A stretch of 64,000 nt of DNA from Lumbricus terrestris (taxonomy: Eukaryota; Annelida; Clitellata; Crassiclitellata; Lumbricidae): assembly GCA_949752735.1 (NCBI GenBank), contig OX457039.1:28254920-28318919 (forward strand), read 5' to 3'. Below are positions 11,660 through 22,645 of the stretch, in pieces. The notes under the pieces were generated by a model, which saw nothing but the letters and a program-made list of their open reading frames with translations, was not told where the DNA came from and did not search any database. How positions within the stretch are numbered: position 1 is the first letter of the stretch; every line of letters begins with the position of its first letter. A program made the position numbers and the translations under genes.

Positions 11660-12954
11660 TCCGAACCTGAAAGGGAATGAAGAGGAAGAAGAAGTAGAAG
11701 AGAAAGAAGAGGAAGAAGAAGAAAATCTTTATTGACCAGTAGCTATTATAAGCTCACTAAATGCAGTGAAAAATTACCCATGCAAAAAAGCATTGCAAAA
11801 CATTTATTATAACAGCCGAAAAATTGCGTCCTTGGAAACTTAGACTAACGCGATGCTGCCTATAGTATTTAGACAGCTCGATTCATATAGGCTAGGCCTA
11901 CATATAGCCCATAGATGCGAGCGGTTTAGAATTCGTTTTGTTAAGTATTGGCCCCTTTTATGCAAATAGGCCTACTTTTTATATTGTGAAAGAAAATCAT
12001 CAAGCACACACACACCTGGCAAATAAATCAACCGAAAGTATCCTGAATCCATTCCATGGTCACATGTAATTACCGTCAATTAAGCTGAACCGCTTACAAT
12101 AGCAGACGTCGCCTCATAATTACTGGTTGTCAAGATTCAACTGAGCCAAGCAATGGGATCGGCACAATCCTTTCATACGCACTGGCGCCCAGGACGTTTT
12201 TCACCACACAGCCTATAATTATGGCATCGATTCACACGTTATCTTAGATTAGCGATGTTTACAATGTGTCTATTCAATTCTTCAAATGACGACCATAATA
12301 TAAATTATATATAATAAGTCTGATCTGGTTCAGACCACATGTTCAGACTGATATACTATTTCGCACATGTTGTGGTCTTTTGTGCACGGGTCGGCCATCT
12401 TGCGTCGCGTGCTCCACTTAATCAGTCTCGCACAAACGTCGTCGTCTCGTCGCCGCCAAAAAGTAGCCTCTCCCTTTGTCCGTGTCTTGTGCGCATCCAT
12501 TATATATCTGCACGAATGTATGCACAATTACACATGCATGCAGACGACCTGCCATGACTAATCCGGTATATAGCAGTAACGTTCTTTGCCATCATATCGA
12601 TCACGACAAACGTTTTGTTACCGTATATATGTATATTGTATAGGTCTATACCTACAGCTCCGCCTTCAAGACAATGCTAGTTTTTTGCCTCTGTTTTTGT
12701 CTGACGTTGAATGAGATAAAAAAAAAAGCCGATGAGTGTCTGTTGTTATAAACTGATGACTCAACGAACAGGTTTTGAAAAGCATTATTGATATATATAT
12801 ACATTTATATTTATTTCCTATATATATCGGATCAAGTCGCGCAATGTTGAAAAGGAAGAGATGAACTATTATATACACAGATGGCGCTTTAGCATTTAAA
12901 CGAGTTTTTTTGAAGCTCCGGTTACACTATACAGCATGCCTCGCTATATATATA

Positions 12955-12956
<2 letters not shown>
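11660..12956. other. No gene seen
   Basis: GAAGA run at 11674-11726, a short CACACA tract near 12006, and AT patches. No supported gene. Confidence 0.4.

Positions 12957-13003
<47 letters not shown>
12957..13003. repeat. AT dinucleotide array
   Basis: Nearly pure TA repeat. Confidence 0.9.
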
Positions 13004-13005
<2 letters not shown>

Positions 13006-13182
13006 ACCTACAGGTCTCGAAAAGAGATAAATTGTGATTTTTTTCGGTCGCAGGAAACAGTACTGTGGTTTACAAACAAAAATGTTTCAGTTTGTGTTGG
13101 ATAGACCTAATTGTGCGAGACAGCTTCAAATGGCAAATGAGCGGAAATCGGTGCATTTTCCAGTTCAATTGGAAAGCTGCCG

Positions 13183-13184
<2 letters not shown>

Positions 13185-13231
<47 letters not shown>
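13185..13231. repeat. AT dinucleotide array
   Basis: Nearly pure AT repeat, about 230 bp from a similar array. Confidence 0.9.
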
Positions 13232-13233
<2 letters not shown>

Positions 13234-13880
13234 TGTATCAAAGAAACGTGTCTGTTTCCTGTCATTTACTTAAGCCTATAATTCCTATATTTATACTTAA
13301 TACAGGGTTATCTAATTTTACGTCGATTCGAAAGTTTCAATTTTTCAGTTTAGAAGTCTGCTTGCTTCAGATACGGAACACGCTGTATGTACTGCAATAT
13401 ATAGCGCTTGGTTATACAGGCAATTATCAACCTATATATTCCCCTTCAGTGGTTGAAAATCAGACTTAATACGGGCATACATCGGTCATATATACATGCT
13501 AAGATGGACTGCAGAGTGTATATATACGAGGGGAGTTGAGGAACCAGTGCAGAGCATTTAACCTGAATGACCTTCGCTAGAGGTCAGTCAGTCTGCATGT
13601 GACTTGAATTATCTGCATAATGGAGACCGCTAATGTTGATTAAGCAACGTAATGACCGACGCTTAGCGGCTTTAAATTTGTTTGACGACTGAAATGAAAC
13701 GAGTATACGTTCGTGAGTAAGTATACCTATATAGTATATACATGTACCTATATACAGTTGTCGCCTTGTATATTTACTTGGTCGTCGTGAAGGACAACAT
13801 ACTGCATGTGACCAATTGCTTGTGTTCGCTTTTATATCAGTTTCACTATCGGAGATCTTACAAGTATGCTATAGACTTCT
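13232..13880. other. No gene seen
   Basis: AT-rich, no recognisable feature. Confidence 0.4.
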
Positions 13881-13887
13881 ATATATA

Positions 13888-13932
<45 letters not shown>
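13881..13932. repeat. AT dinucleotide array
   Basis: TA repeat with one interruption. Confidence 0.9.
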
Positions 13933-13933
<1 letters not shown>

Positions 13934-14089
13934 CCTACAAGTGTAAAATCTTCATTGACTGACTCACAATTTAATTTTATCTTAACATGCACAGTCCTGT
14001 ATACACATTCCGCACCTTTGACTTCAGTGCAGACTATACATAGGCTACAACTGGCGCAACGTTTTCTGGGAGTTAAAGGAACTTCATTA

Positions 14090-14160
14090 ATCAAATCAAA
14101 TCATTTATTGTTCCCACAATAAAACATAACATACAAAAAATATTGTAACACAGTTGAGTC
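14090..14160 (-). mobile_element. Probable retroelement 3' end, minus strand
   Basis: On the minus strand an AATAAATG word is followed by an ATTTG pentamer run (plus 14091-14107), the same arrangement as at 22.08 kb. No coding remnant is visible upstream. Confidence 0.35.
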
Positions 14161-14705
14161 GACAACCATTGATATTACAGAAAATGATCAATGTATATGA
14201 CTATGAATGGAAAACAATGGGAACCCCTGAAGGGATAATGATAAATTGTATCACTTGTACCGTTGTACGTACAATCGACTCTAAATATATAATATATTAT
14301 ATATATAGATGCGGAGGTGATAATAGAAAAACGATGATGTTTTTGCAATGTTTCAGATCGGCGTCATGAGTCAATTAAAGTATCCTATTGTCTGTGCTCT
14401 GCTTTCACACCTGCAGCATACATGTTCTCCGAGTGATGTCCATAAAGTGTTGCAGCTGCAGCGCCTCCATCACTCCTATCTACCGCAGGTGCTCCAAGCA
14501 TCCATCGCCTCCGGCGCGAACACTGTATATCTCTGATGCGTTTCCCGCCCTTCGTTGGGTGGTTCTTTGTTCGGTTTAACCTTAGACACCTTTGGGTCGG
14601 AAGCTCTGACAAGGTTGCGGAAACAGATCAGACCGCCTGAGGCATGCATGCATCACAGGTGGAATCTGAACGATGGGTCGACGGTCGAAGACTGTCAGAC
14701 ATCAG

Positions 14706-14994
14706 TATGTATACTTGTATCTTATGTATACTTGAATGATACAAATATACATGATACAAGTATACATATTGTACAAGTTGTATCTTATGTATAGTTGTAT
14801 ACTTATATCTTATGTATACTTGTATCTTATGTATAATTGTATCTTATGCATACTTGTATCTTATGCATACTTGCATCTTATGCATACTTGTATCTTATGT
14901 ATACTTGTATCCTATGTATACTACTATACTTGTATCTATAAGATACTTGTATCTTATGTATTCTTGTATCTTATGTATACTTGTATTTTAGCAG
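14706..14994. repeat. 17-bp minisatellite (TATACTTGTATCTTATG)
   Basis: About 15 units of TATACTTGTATCTTATG with internal variants (ATACAAG inverted words, GCATACTT). The open frame across it is an artefact of the repeat. Confidence 0.88.
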
Positions 14995-15715
14995 CACAAG
15001 TGTATTGGTTCTTATTTCGTCTAATGTCGGATTTGGCAACGCAATCCGAAAGACGTATTATACGTCATCGTTGTGGCTAAAACTCTATGACATGAAGCCA
15101 GACAACTACACTTGACCTTTCAATAATAATCGACCAAAATGTCTGGCGGTTGATCATAATGAATTCTATGCAGCCATGCAGATATTGATGCTTTTTTGCA
15201 CACTTATACCGGGGTACTCATGCACTTGAGCGAAAAAACACTGGACCCTATATATATATATATAAAATATATATTATATATGCGATGCAATTGCATATCA
15301 CGCAGTTTGAATCTCAGGTGGAATATGTGGCTTTAGTTATTATGCATTATCCTGTATACTTGCTAGCGGATGTTTAACGACATTTGTTGGCCATATAATA
15401 ACGTTTCTTTTTGCATTATACAGACATTCGACAGATCTGTTTTCCGTCGTGAAAATCACCATGACGTCAAGCGGTCAGATCAAAAGAAAAGTTTGCCATC
15501 AACGACTTCCTGCACCACGATCAAAATCTTGATCATGATAAGACATAGATTCCTCTCTTCCTTGACTTCCAATCAAAGCTTAGACATCGCTTATATACAA
15601 TCCACATGCATTTCTGTTTCTCCAAATCTCTGCAGCGAACTAATTAATCGGCAGATGTTAGTAGTGCGGACGTAGAAGTGTGCCATCCATCTCTGATTCA
15701 ATCTCGGATCTCATC
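14995..15715. other. No gene seen
   Basis: AT-rich sequence with a small AT palindrome near 15250-15282. Confidence 0.4.
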
Positions 15716-15822
15716 GCAAGGCGACGGACGGGTCCCCCCCCCATAGGGAAGGACCGGCGGTGTGGGGGTCCAAGGCGACGGACGGGTCCCCCCTGGGGAA
15801 GGACTGGCGGTGGGGGGGGGTG
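15716..15822. repeat. 54-bp GC-rich tandem duplication
   Basis: Two copies of a unit starting AGGCGACGGACGGGTCCCC, at about 15717 and 15771. Confidence 0.8.
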
Positions 15823-17481
15823 CTGCGTACTTCTCCCTCGCAGTCACCATCCTCAGCCTCTGGTCGCTCGGTGTCGGCGACATTTGCCCCGCGGCGAACG
15901 ATAATGTCTCGAAGCAGATGAAGCGAGATTTCATGGTGGAAGTTTTTTAATTAAAGGCAGCGGAGAATGTGGAACGACGACGACGACGACGATGCCTGGA
16001 AAGACAGCGATGGAAGAGAGGGAAGGAGGGAGGGAGGGATGGAGAGCGAGTGGTGGAAATGGCAAGGGTTGATTCCTTTGTGATTTGGAGGGTGTGACCA
16101 TAATCTTGGCTGCTGATAGAACGCAGTAGCAGCAGCAGCAGTAGCAGAAGGAACGACCGCCCCGTGGTCAGCGTGCATGGTCAGCGTGGTCAACGTGGTC
16201 ATCCTGGTCAGCGTGTAATGGGATTGATGTAAAGCAGAGACGTTGGAATTATCTCTGCAATTCTCTGGCAAAGACATTCTCTTCATAATCGACTCGATTC
16301 CAGAACTCCTCCTCTTGCGATGCCAACGCGAAACCGACGCAGCATCGTCATCATCGTTGTCGTATCTGCAGCCATTAATCTTTGTTTAATTTCCGTCCTT
16401 CTCCTCGGCCCCTCAACCTTCATCCCCTCCTCTGATTGCTCTTCCCTAACTTCCCTGCGTACACATTCTCTCTTCCCTCTCGGTCTTCTCGCGTCTTCAT
16501 GACTCTGTTTTATAAATCTCCGACCATTAATGTTCATTTGCTATTGCAATCCAGAGCAGCTGTACACTCTATCTCGTGAACCGTCTTCAGTGATATCTTA
16601 ATACCGACGGATGTATACAACATGTCTGAATTAGGGACCAGCACCGAATTGTACCAGCCTCCCCTTCCCTCCACCCGCATCCTTCTGCAGCCGGACTGCA
16701 GGTCTGTTTTCTTTAGACTGTAAAAGGCTCAGCGGTCAATTTGCAACATGTCCGCTGAATTTGCTGACCATGCGACTCATCTGCTGCTGCACAGCCCAGT
16801 GGCAGACTGACACCAGTCTATAGAGATGCTGGACTATGTCTAATCTCACGTATACATATGCATTCACATGGGATGACGGCGAATGGGGTCGTGTCATGCA
16901 TCTGAAGATCTCAATATAAATTATAGGTTCACGCAAGTGCATGGGTTACTTCATCTGAAACCGATTTTGATTAAAGTTGTGTTCAGAATTGTCGAATTAA
17001 ACATGTACAAGAGACCCGTGTAAAAATGTGCAGCAATGCGATATAATACTGCCGGAAAAGTCAAGACCTACAGGCTACAATTATATAGTCTATGCGTCGG
17101 AGACAACGTGATTTTATGTAAATCACAGAGGAACAAATGATGACATGAAAAAAGAAATCAGTTCCAAAATTCGGCAAGAAAGTTATCTTACATTATAATT
17201 CCGAAAGTTTGTCCCTTTCCATATGTCTGTTTGTTTGTATACGGATTTTGACTCTTCGTAACAAAATAGACTCGGAAATGAAACAGCGTCTGTTTACCAA
17301 AATTTTTGCAATTGATTCTTACCCAAATTATAATGTCAACACAACCATTTTCAGCTTTTAATTCACTTTAAAACCAAAGTTATTAGCGTTTTAAGACAGA
17401 TTTCATCAATAATCGCTCACGCTAACACTTTAGTACAGTCCGCATTACGTCATACTCGCCCAGTAATATATATTTCCGTAG
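15823..17481. other. Intergenic, no gene seen
   Basis: CGA, GGGA and CAG short runs lie at about 15975-16035 and 16126-16146. No supported coding feature. Confidence 0.4.
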
Positions 17482-17640
17482 CGCCCCGCAGGGGCGGATC
17501 ACGTTTGGCTTTTTGGGGAAGCGGGGTGGGGTGGAGGGTTGGCGAAAACTCGAAATTTAGCGGTCAACGATGGGTACCACAGTGGAGTAGTGTTTAAAAT
17601 CCTAAATTTCCCGGGCAACGCCGGGTAATACATCTATTGA
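17482..17640 (+). mobile_element. Helitron-like 3' terminal fragment (degenerate)
   Basis: Ends with the hairpin CCCGGGCAACGCCGGG and TAATACATCTATT, a mutated form of the CAGCTAGT terminus at 50.3 kb. It begins GCCCCGCAGGGG like that copy. Confidence 0.5.
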
Positions 17641-18049
17641 GGTTATAAGAAGAGAATATATCGCAAATAAGATATCTCTCATCCAATACAACATCTCAAC
17701 ATCTACAGTAATACTATTATATTATTGATAATAATTATTATAATAGATTAATAATATTATGTTATAATATGTTGTATACCAACGATATACAACACCTCAA
17801 CAATTATTGTAGACTTGATTCATTGCAACTCCTGGACTTCCAGCGATTTACATAAACTCATCATAACTCTGTTCCGTGTAATTCATATGAGTTGTTTGAA
17901 AAAGCAGACTGCTTATCTGTATATGTTAGTCGAGCATCATTATAAGTTTTACGCTCTCTGTATGTTTGTGCACTATATTACAAACGTATGCCTATACGTG
18001 TAGGCTATATACAATACATGTATGTATGTGTGTACATATTGTTCAAGAG
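17641..18049. other. No gene seen
   Basis: AT-rich, with an ATAAT-rich stretch at 17707-17775. Confidence 0.4.
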
Positions 18050-18215
18050 ATCATTCAAGTGCATTGCATTCCGGTCTCTCTTCTCTCTTCTTTGTCTTTT
18101 CTTTGCCCTTTTTCCGCAAGCGTTTGAAAACCATTCTCTTTTATTGCGGTGTGGTGTCTGGTCGGGAGCACTTCTGAGGAGTTTCTCTTGAAGTAGCGCT
18201 ATATAAATTTATGAG
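18050..18215 (+). pseudogene. LINE 3' end fragment
   Basis: Ends GGGAGCACTTCTGAGG...CTTGAAGTAGCGCTATATAAATTTATG, closely matching the CR1/L2-like 3' end at 47.7 kb. Preceding sequence is a decayed end of ORF2. Confidence 0.6.
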
Positions 18216-18348
18216 TACAATTGCAATTTCGATTAAGCGCCTTCGTGAGGTTAATGTAAGGCGCTATATAGCTGTTCATATACATACATATATAGATACA
18301 ATTCCACTCTTTCTGTATTGCATTGTATATTGCATTGTCTATATTGGT

Positions 18349-18460
18349 GTTAAGCTACCGAACCCACTGCTGTAAAGCCGACCTGCGTGTCATGCTATAG
18401 TGGGCCGTATTTCGTATAACTTGTACTTGCAATCATTCTGCGGTGTGTCAGATTGAGTGA
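18349..18460 (+). repeat. Dispersed repeat copy 1 (inverted copy at 49.85 kb)
   Basis: About 110 bp around GACCTGCGTGTCATGC and ATTCTGCGGTGTGTCAGATT. By eye about 90% identical to the reverse complement of 49855-49965. Confidence 0.8.
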
Positions 18461-18529
18461 ATAAGCTTAAATGAAGATTATATGTAAGCTTACGCACATA
18501 GTGCAATAAGGTTATATGGTGAGAAGAAA

Positions 18530-18690
18530 CGATCAGAAAACAGCAGAAGAAGGTGGAAAGTGAGAACGAAGAGAAGATGCTAAGGAGAAGAAAGAGAAGG
18601 AGGAAGATAGGGTTGAGGAGGCGGAGTAGAGGGAGAGGAGGAGGATGGAAGCACATGAATGAATATTAAAGATGGATATGGTGGGAGATG
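18530..18690 (-). repeat. Polypurine block, inverted copy of the 19.2-19.7 kb block
   Basis: Its reverse complement contains AGCATCTTCTCTTCGTTCTC and CCACCTTCTTCTGCTG, found twice in direct orientation at 19378 and 19608, and an AATATT...TTCATGTGCT word matching 19212. Confidence 0.75.
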
Positions 18691-18792
18691 GTGAGTGATT
18701 GTATTTAATGGTTTCCATGTATACTGCGTTCATTGAAACCTCTGATCTTCATATCAGATAGACCTATACACGGTAGCCTCGGTAGGCCTACT

Positions 18793-18820
18793 GTCGGTCG
18801 GTCGGTCGGTCGGTCGGTCA
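18793..18820. repeat. GGTC tetranucleotide array
   Basis: Seven GGTC units; a shorter run recurs at 19014-19029. Confidence 0.9.
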
Positions 18821-19189
18821 CTATCTTGTATCCATAGAGGTCGGTCAGATCATTGACCTCAGCCCAACCAACAGCAGACACGTGGAAGTCACCCTTAGGC
18901 TCTCCGTTCGTTACTTCTCTCCATCTCTTCACTCCATTCATCCTTCCACCTATCCATTCATTCTACTCCAGTTCATCCATTCATTCCATTACTTCCACAC
19001 ATTCATTCCATCCAGTCGGTCGGTCGGTCAGGATGCTTTAGTTCGTCGCTTAATAAAGTCTTAAACTCTCTGATGTTCAGATAAGTTTTGCCTCCGGCGA
19101 CGTTCATATAAGAAGAGAGGAAGATAGGACGACGGCGTTTCTGCTCCAGTCTCTCCTCTTCCCTCATTATGCACTGTTGCAGCTCTACC

Positions 19190-19800
19190 ATCTCCCCACT
19201 ATATCCACCTCCAATATTCCTTCATGTGCTCCTCCTCGTCCTCCTTCTGCTCCTCCTCCTTCTTCTCCTCCTCCTGCTCCTCCTCCTCTCCCTTCTCCTT
19301 CTCCTCTTCCTCCTGCTCCTCGTCCTCCTCCTCATTTCCTCCTACTCAACCCCTCCTCCACCTCTTTCTTCTTCTTAGCATCCTCTCTTCATTCTCACTG
19401 TCCACCTTCTTCTGCTGTTTGCTGATCGTTTCTTCTCGCCATCCTCCGTCTCTTCTGATTCTCTTCAACCCCTCACCATCCTTCTCCTTTTCCTCCTTCT
19501 CCTCCTCTTTCTTCTCCTCCTCTTCCTCCTGCTCCTCGTTCTCCTCCTCTCTTCTTACTCCACCTCCTCCTCCCTATTCTCCTCCTCCTCCTCCTTCTCC
19601 TCAGCATCCTCTCTTTATTCTCACTGTCCACCTTCTTCTGCTGTTTGCTGATCGTTTCTTCTCACCATCCTCCGTCTCTTCTGGCTCTCTTCAACCCCTC
19701 ACCATACTTCTCCTCCCTCTCCTCTTCCTCCTTCTCATCCTCCTCCTTCTCCTCCTCCTCCTCCTGGTGCTTCATCTCCTCTTCCTCCTACTCAATCCCC
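19190..19800. repeat. Polypyrimidine CTC/CTT block with about 230-bp tandem duplication
   Basis: CT-rich plus strand with two copies of a segment including CTCACTGTCCACCTTCTTCT at about 19393 and 19620. Ser- and Leu-rich frames across it are artefacts. Confidence 0.8.
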
Positions 19801-20355
19801 CTGGCACAGAGTGGGTCTTTTACTGCAGCAGTCTCATCAGTGCCTTCGGAGGCATGAGACGATCATCCTCCACCGCCTCATGAGCTGCAGGCTCTTATAT
19901 ACGGCTCAACGGCATGCTGCAGATGGTTTTTGTTACTTGGGCGCTACATAAGACCAGGTGCGCGCCGCCGGAAGACCGCGTACGAATGCGCTGTCTAAGG
20001 ATGAGGATGAGGATGAGGAGGATGCTGCTGAAGAGGGTGGGTGGAGCAGTTGGAAGATGGGAAGAGACGTCGCGTCGACTTTATGTTTGATGTATTAGTC
20101 TCGTTAGCATTTTCGACGGCTTCTTACATCTTCATCTCTTCTAGTGTCTGCCTACCTGTCCGCCTGCGTCGCTCTCGATCTGCACTGCGTCTCTCTACGT
20201 GTGTCTCTGTGTACGTCTGTCTCCTACTCTGCTGTCAGCTGCGTCCATCAATACCAGGGAGGAGAGAATTGAAGCAGATTAGCGGAGCGCCAACTCAAGA
20301 CGACAGATTAGGGTTCGGAGGACTTGGCGGCGGTGAGAGGGAGGGAGGGGTGAAA
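19801..20355. other. No gene seen
   Basis: A 112-codon plus-strand frame at 20041-20379 has no recognisable domain. Confidence 0.35.
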
Positions 20356-20479
20356 GGAGGGACGCCCGAGGGAGCATAGATAGTCTACGGAGGGACGCAT
20401 CAGTATATATACGTGGGGGAAGCCGGGACGCATCAGTATATAACTATATATATATATAGGTGGGGGAAACCGGGCGTCG
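20356..20479. repeat. Short tandem duplication (GGGACGCATCAGTATATA)
   Basis: The unit occurs at about 20392 and 20426 with partial copies around it. Confidence 0.7.
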
Positions 20480-21476
20480 TTGGAGATGGAGCATGAGTGG
20501 AACAGCGGTGGAGTGAGATAATTGGACGCGAGTGATGGGTTCATGGGGCGACTAGCGCCGCCCGACGACGGCTGCAGACTCTCTACGGGAATTATAGAAA
20601 ACGAACCGTCGTCATTCCCCCATCGCCATTTGCTTCAGCATGATTATATGCGAATCTCAACAGAATGCCATGCTAAAAACTTAAGCGCTTGCTCTGCCTA
20701 ATTGGAAAGGTCGCCATGAGCCACAAGGTCATCCGTATGTACATAAACACATATATAGGCTACATACAATCATGTCATACATAATGTAGATTATTAATCA
20801 GGGCGTTCATCCTATTTTGACAAAAGGTTACGTTGCATTTGACCGTCGATTGCATGGGAACTTAATATTCCGAACTATTTGTAGACATGCATCTCGTTTG
20901 GATTCACACGCGGATTTGCATCATTTTAAATCATTTATGTGTAAGACATATAATCATTTGAAGAAATTATTTTATTTCTTTTTATTTTAATGACTCAATC
21001 AGTATGATGAAATTATTTATGTGTCTTAAGTAATTGCGGTATATGTGAGCCTACATGCACGATATAATAACGATAGTCATAATTTTTTATGTCTATAGTA
21101 GGCCTAATTAGATTTTTGAGCGCATGAGATTTAAGAAAGCATGTGCTGACCTATAATGATCCAATTCGCATGCGTTAACCTTATAACTAAGATTAAAGAC
21201 CAATAATTTATCTACATAATAAGTCTTTTGTTCGTTGCTGCAGAGTGGAAATAGCAGTCAAGAGGCTTGCTTTATGTCTAGGCATTAAGGCCATACATAT
21301 AACTGGCACCTGTTAGCAATGACCTTTGTTTTGCTTCGCTAGTCTCATTATAAAGAATAACTGCCAACGACTAAAGGCGGCGTCTCTGCTTGCATGTGCG
21401 CAGTAAATACAAGGCACAATCTCCAGTATCTCTCAGCAGTCAGAGTGTGGAGGTTCTCCACACTCTCATCTGTAGA
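20480..21476. other. No gene seen
   Basis: AT-rich, no repeat array or open frame of note. Confidence 0.4.
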
Positions 21477-21484
21477 GAGTCACA

Positions 21485-21747
21485 TAGTGGCGTAGCAAGA
21501 AATTTATGCTGAGGGGTTTGGGGGCTTTATGGCCTGGTCGGATGTCCTTTCTGACACCAATCCAACAGTATTTGTACAGTAAATAAAAAGGGAATAGAGC
21601 AACAAAGAGAATAAAGTAAGAAAAACAATTGTTACTACAAGCATTTTTTAAATTTCTTATTTAAGTGGATAAAGAACCTTAAAATGAAACTTTTTTCCTA
21701 TGCCAATGGGGGTTTAACCCCCGAAGCCCCCCTTGTCTACGCCACTG
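21485..21747. mobile_element. hAT-type MITE, 263 bp, 8-bp target duplication
   Basis: Terminal inverted repeats TAGTGGCGTAG / CTACGCCACTG, flanked by an exact 8-bp duplication GAGTCACA (21477-21484 and 21748-21755). The inner ends carry GGGGTTTGGGGGC and GGGGGTTTAACCCCCGAAGC. No coding sequence. It shares ends and inner motif with the MITE at 58419. Confidence 0.85.
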
Positions 21748-21960
21748 GAGTCACAGATTGTGCTCAATTTGAAGAAAATTGCTACTAACGCTTTTGCTTC
21801 TGAGATATGCAAATCCTACGTATACAATAATCTTCGTATTGTTTCAAATTGACACAACGCAGAATGATTATGCAAATCATATCGTATGAATGAACGGATG
21901 CATGGTCACGTGTTATTACAGAAGTCGAATTTAACTGTCGTCAGCAGCCATTCAATTAAG

Positions 21961-22081
21961 GCTTGTAATTTGTTACATGTTTAACGCCACTGCCATATCA
22001 CAGATGATTAGTGTCGCCCTCCTTCTTTACCCAGGCTCGGGACTGGCACTGGCAGAGTGCAACCAGTGGCGGAGTTGACCA
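21961..22081 (-). repeat. Dispersed repeat family A, copy 1
   Basis: The reverse complement reads CAACTCCGCCACTGG, GCACTCTGCCAGTGCCAGTC, GGAGGGCG and GCGTTAAAC, also found at 40765 and 47025 in plus orientation. Probably a SINE or LINE segment. Confidence 0.75.
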
Positions 22082-22360
22082 TTCAATTCAATTCAATTCA
22101 TTTATTGTAACCAACCATCAACATACACAATAGACATAGTATAACATGCTTCACATAATCGGATGGCAACAAGGAAGGCCCTAAGGGATGAATATCCCGC
22201 TAACAGGGACACCTAATTACTTATCAATTTTAACAGATGGCTAGACGGTTGACATAATGAATTGAACAATAGGCAAGAAAGAACAGGATAAGATGAAAAT
22301 TAATGTAGTAAACTTAACTAAAGAACGCAAAACAAACACAAAAACAATAATAAAATCAAA
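22082..22360 (-). mobile_element. Probable retroelement 3' end, minus strand
   Basis: An AATTC pentamer run (22082-22099) abuts CATTTATTGTAACC. On the minus strand this is AATAAATG followed by the pentamer tail. The body upstream is unrecognised. Confidence 0.35.
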
Positions 22361-22415
22361 TAAAATATAATATAATAATATAATATAATATAATATAATA
22401 TAATATATAATATAA
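22361..22415. repeat. TATAA pentanucleotide array
   Basis: About ten AATAT-type units. Confidence 0.88.
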
Positions 22416-22559
22416 TCACGTCCTATTATATTCGTTTTGCCAACTCCATCTGCCGATTGGAAGGTTGAGTGGATGTTTGGGAGGATAGTATAGCGGAAAG
22501 CGATTCCGCACCGGTGTGCTCTTCGTGCATGCAGAGTGTTAACAATTACCTTAAAGTTT

Positions 22560-22645
22560 AAGGCTTAAAACCCTCCACCATTGCTCTAAACCCCATCCCC
22601 ATTGCTCTTAACCCCCTCCCATTGCTCTAACCTCCCTCCCAAACT
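22560..22645. repeat. About 25-bp tandem repeat (CCATTGCTCTAAACCCC)
   Basis: Three to four diverged copies of the unit. Confidence 0.75.

Noticed and set aside
19224..19883. 219-codon Ser/Pro/Leu frame
   Set aside because: Produced by polypyrimidine repeat with internal tandem duplication.
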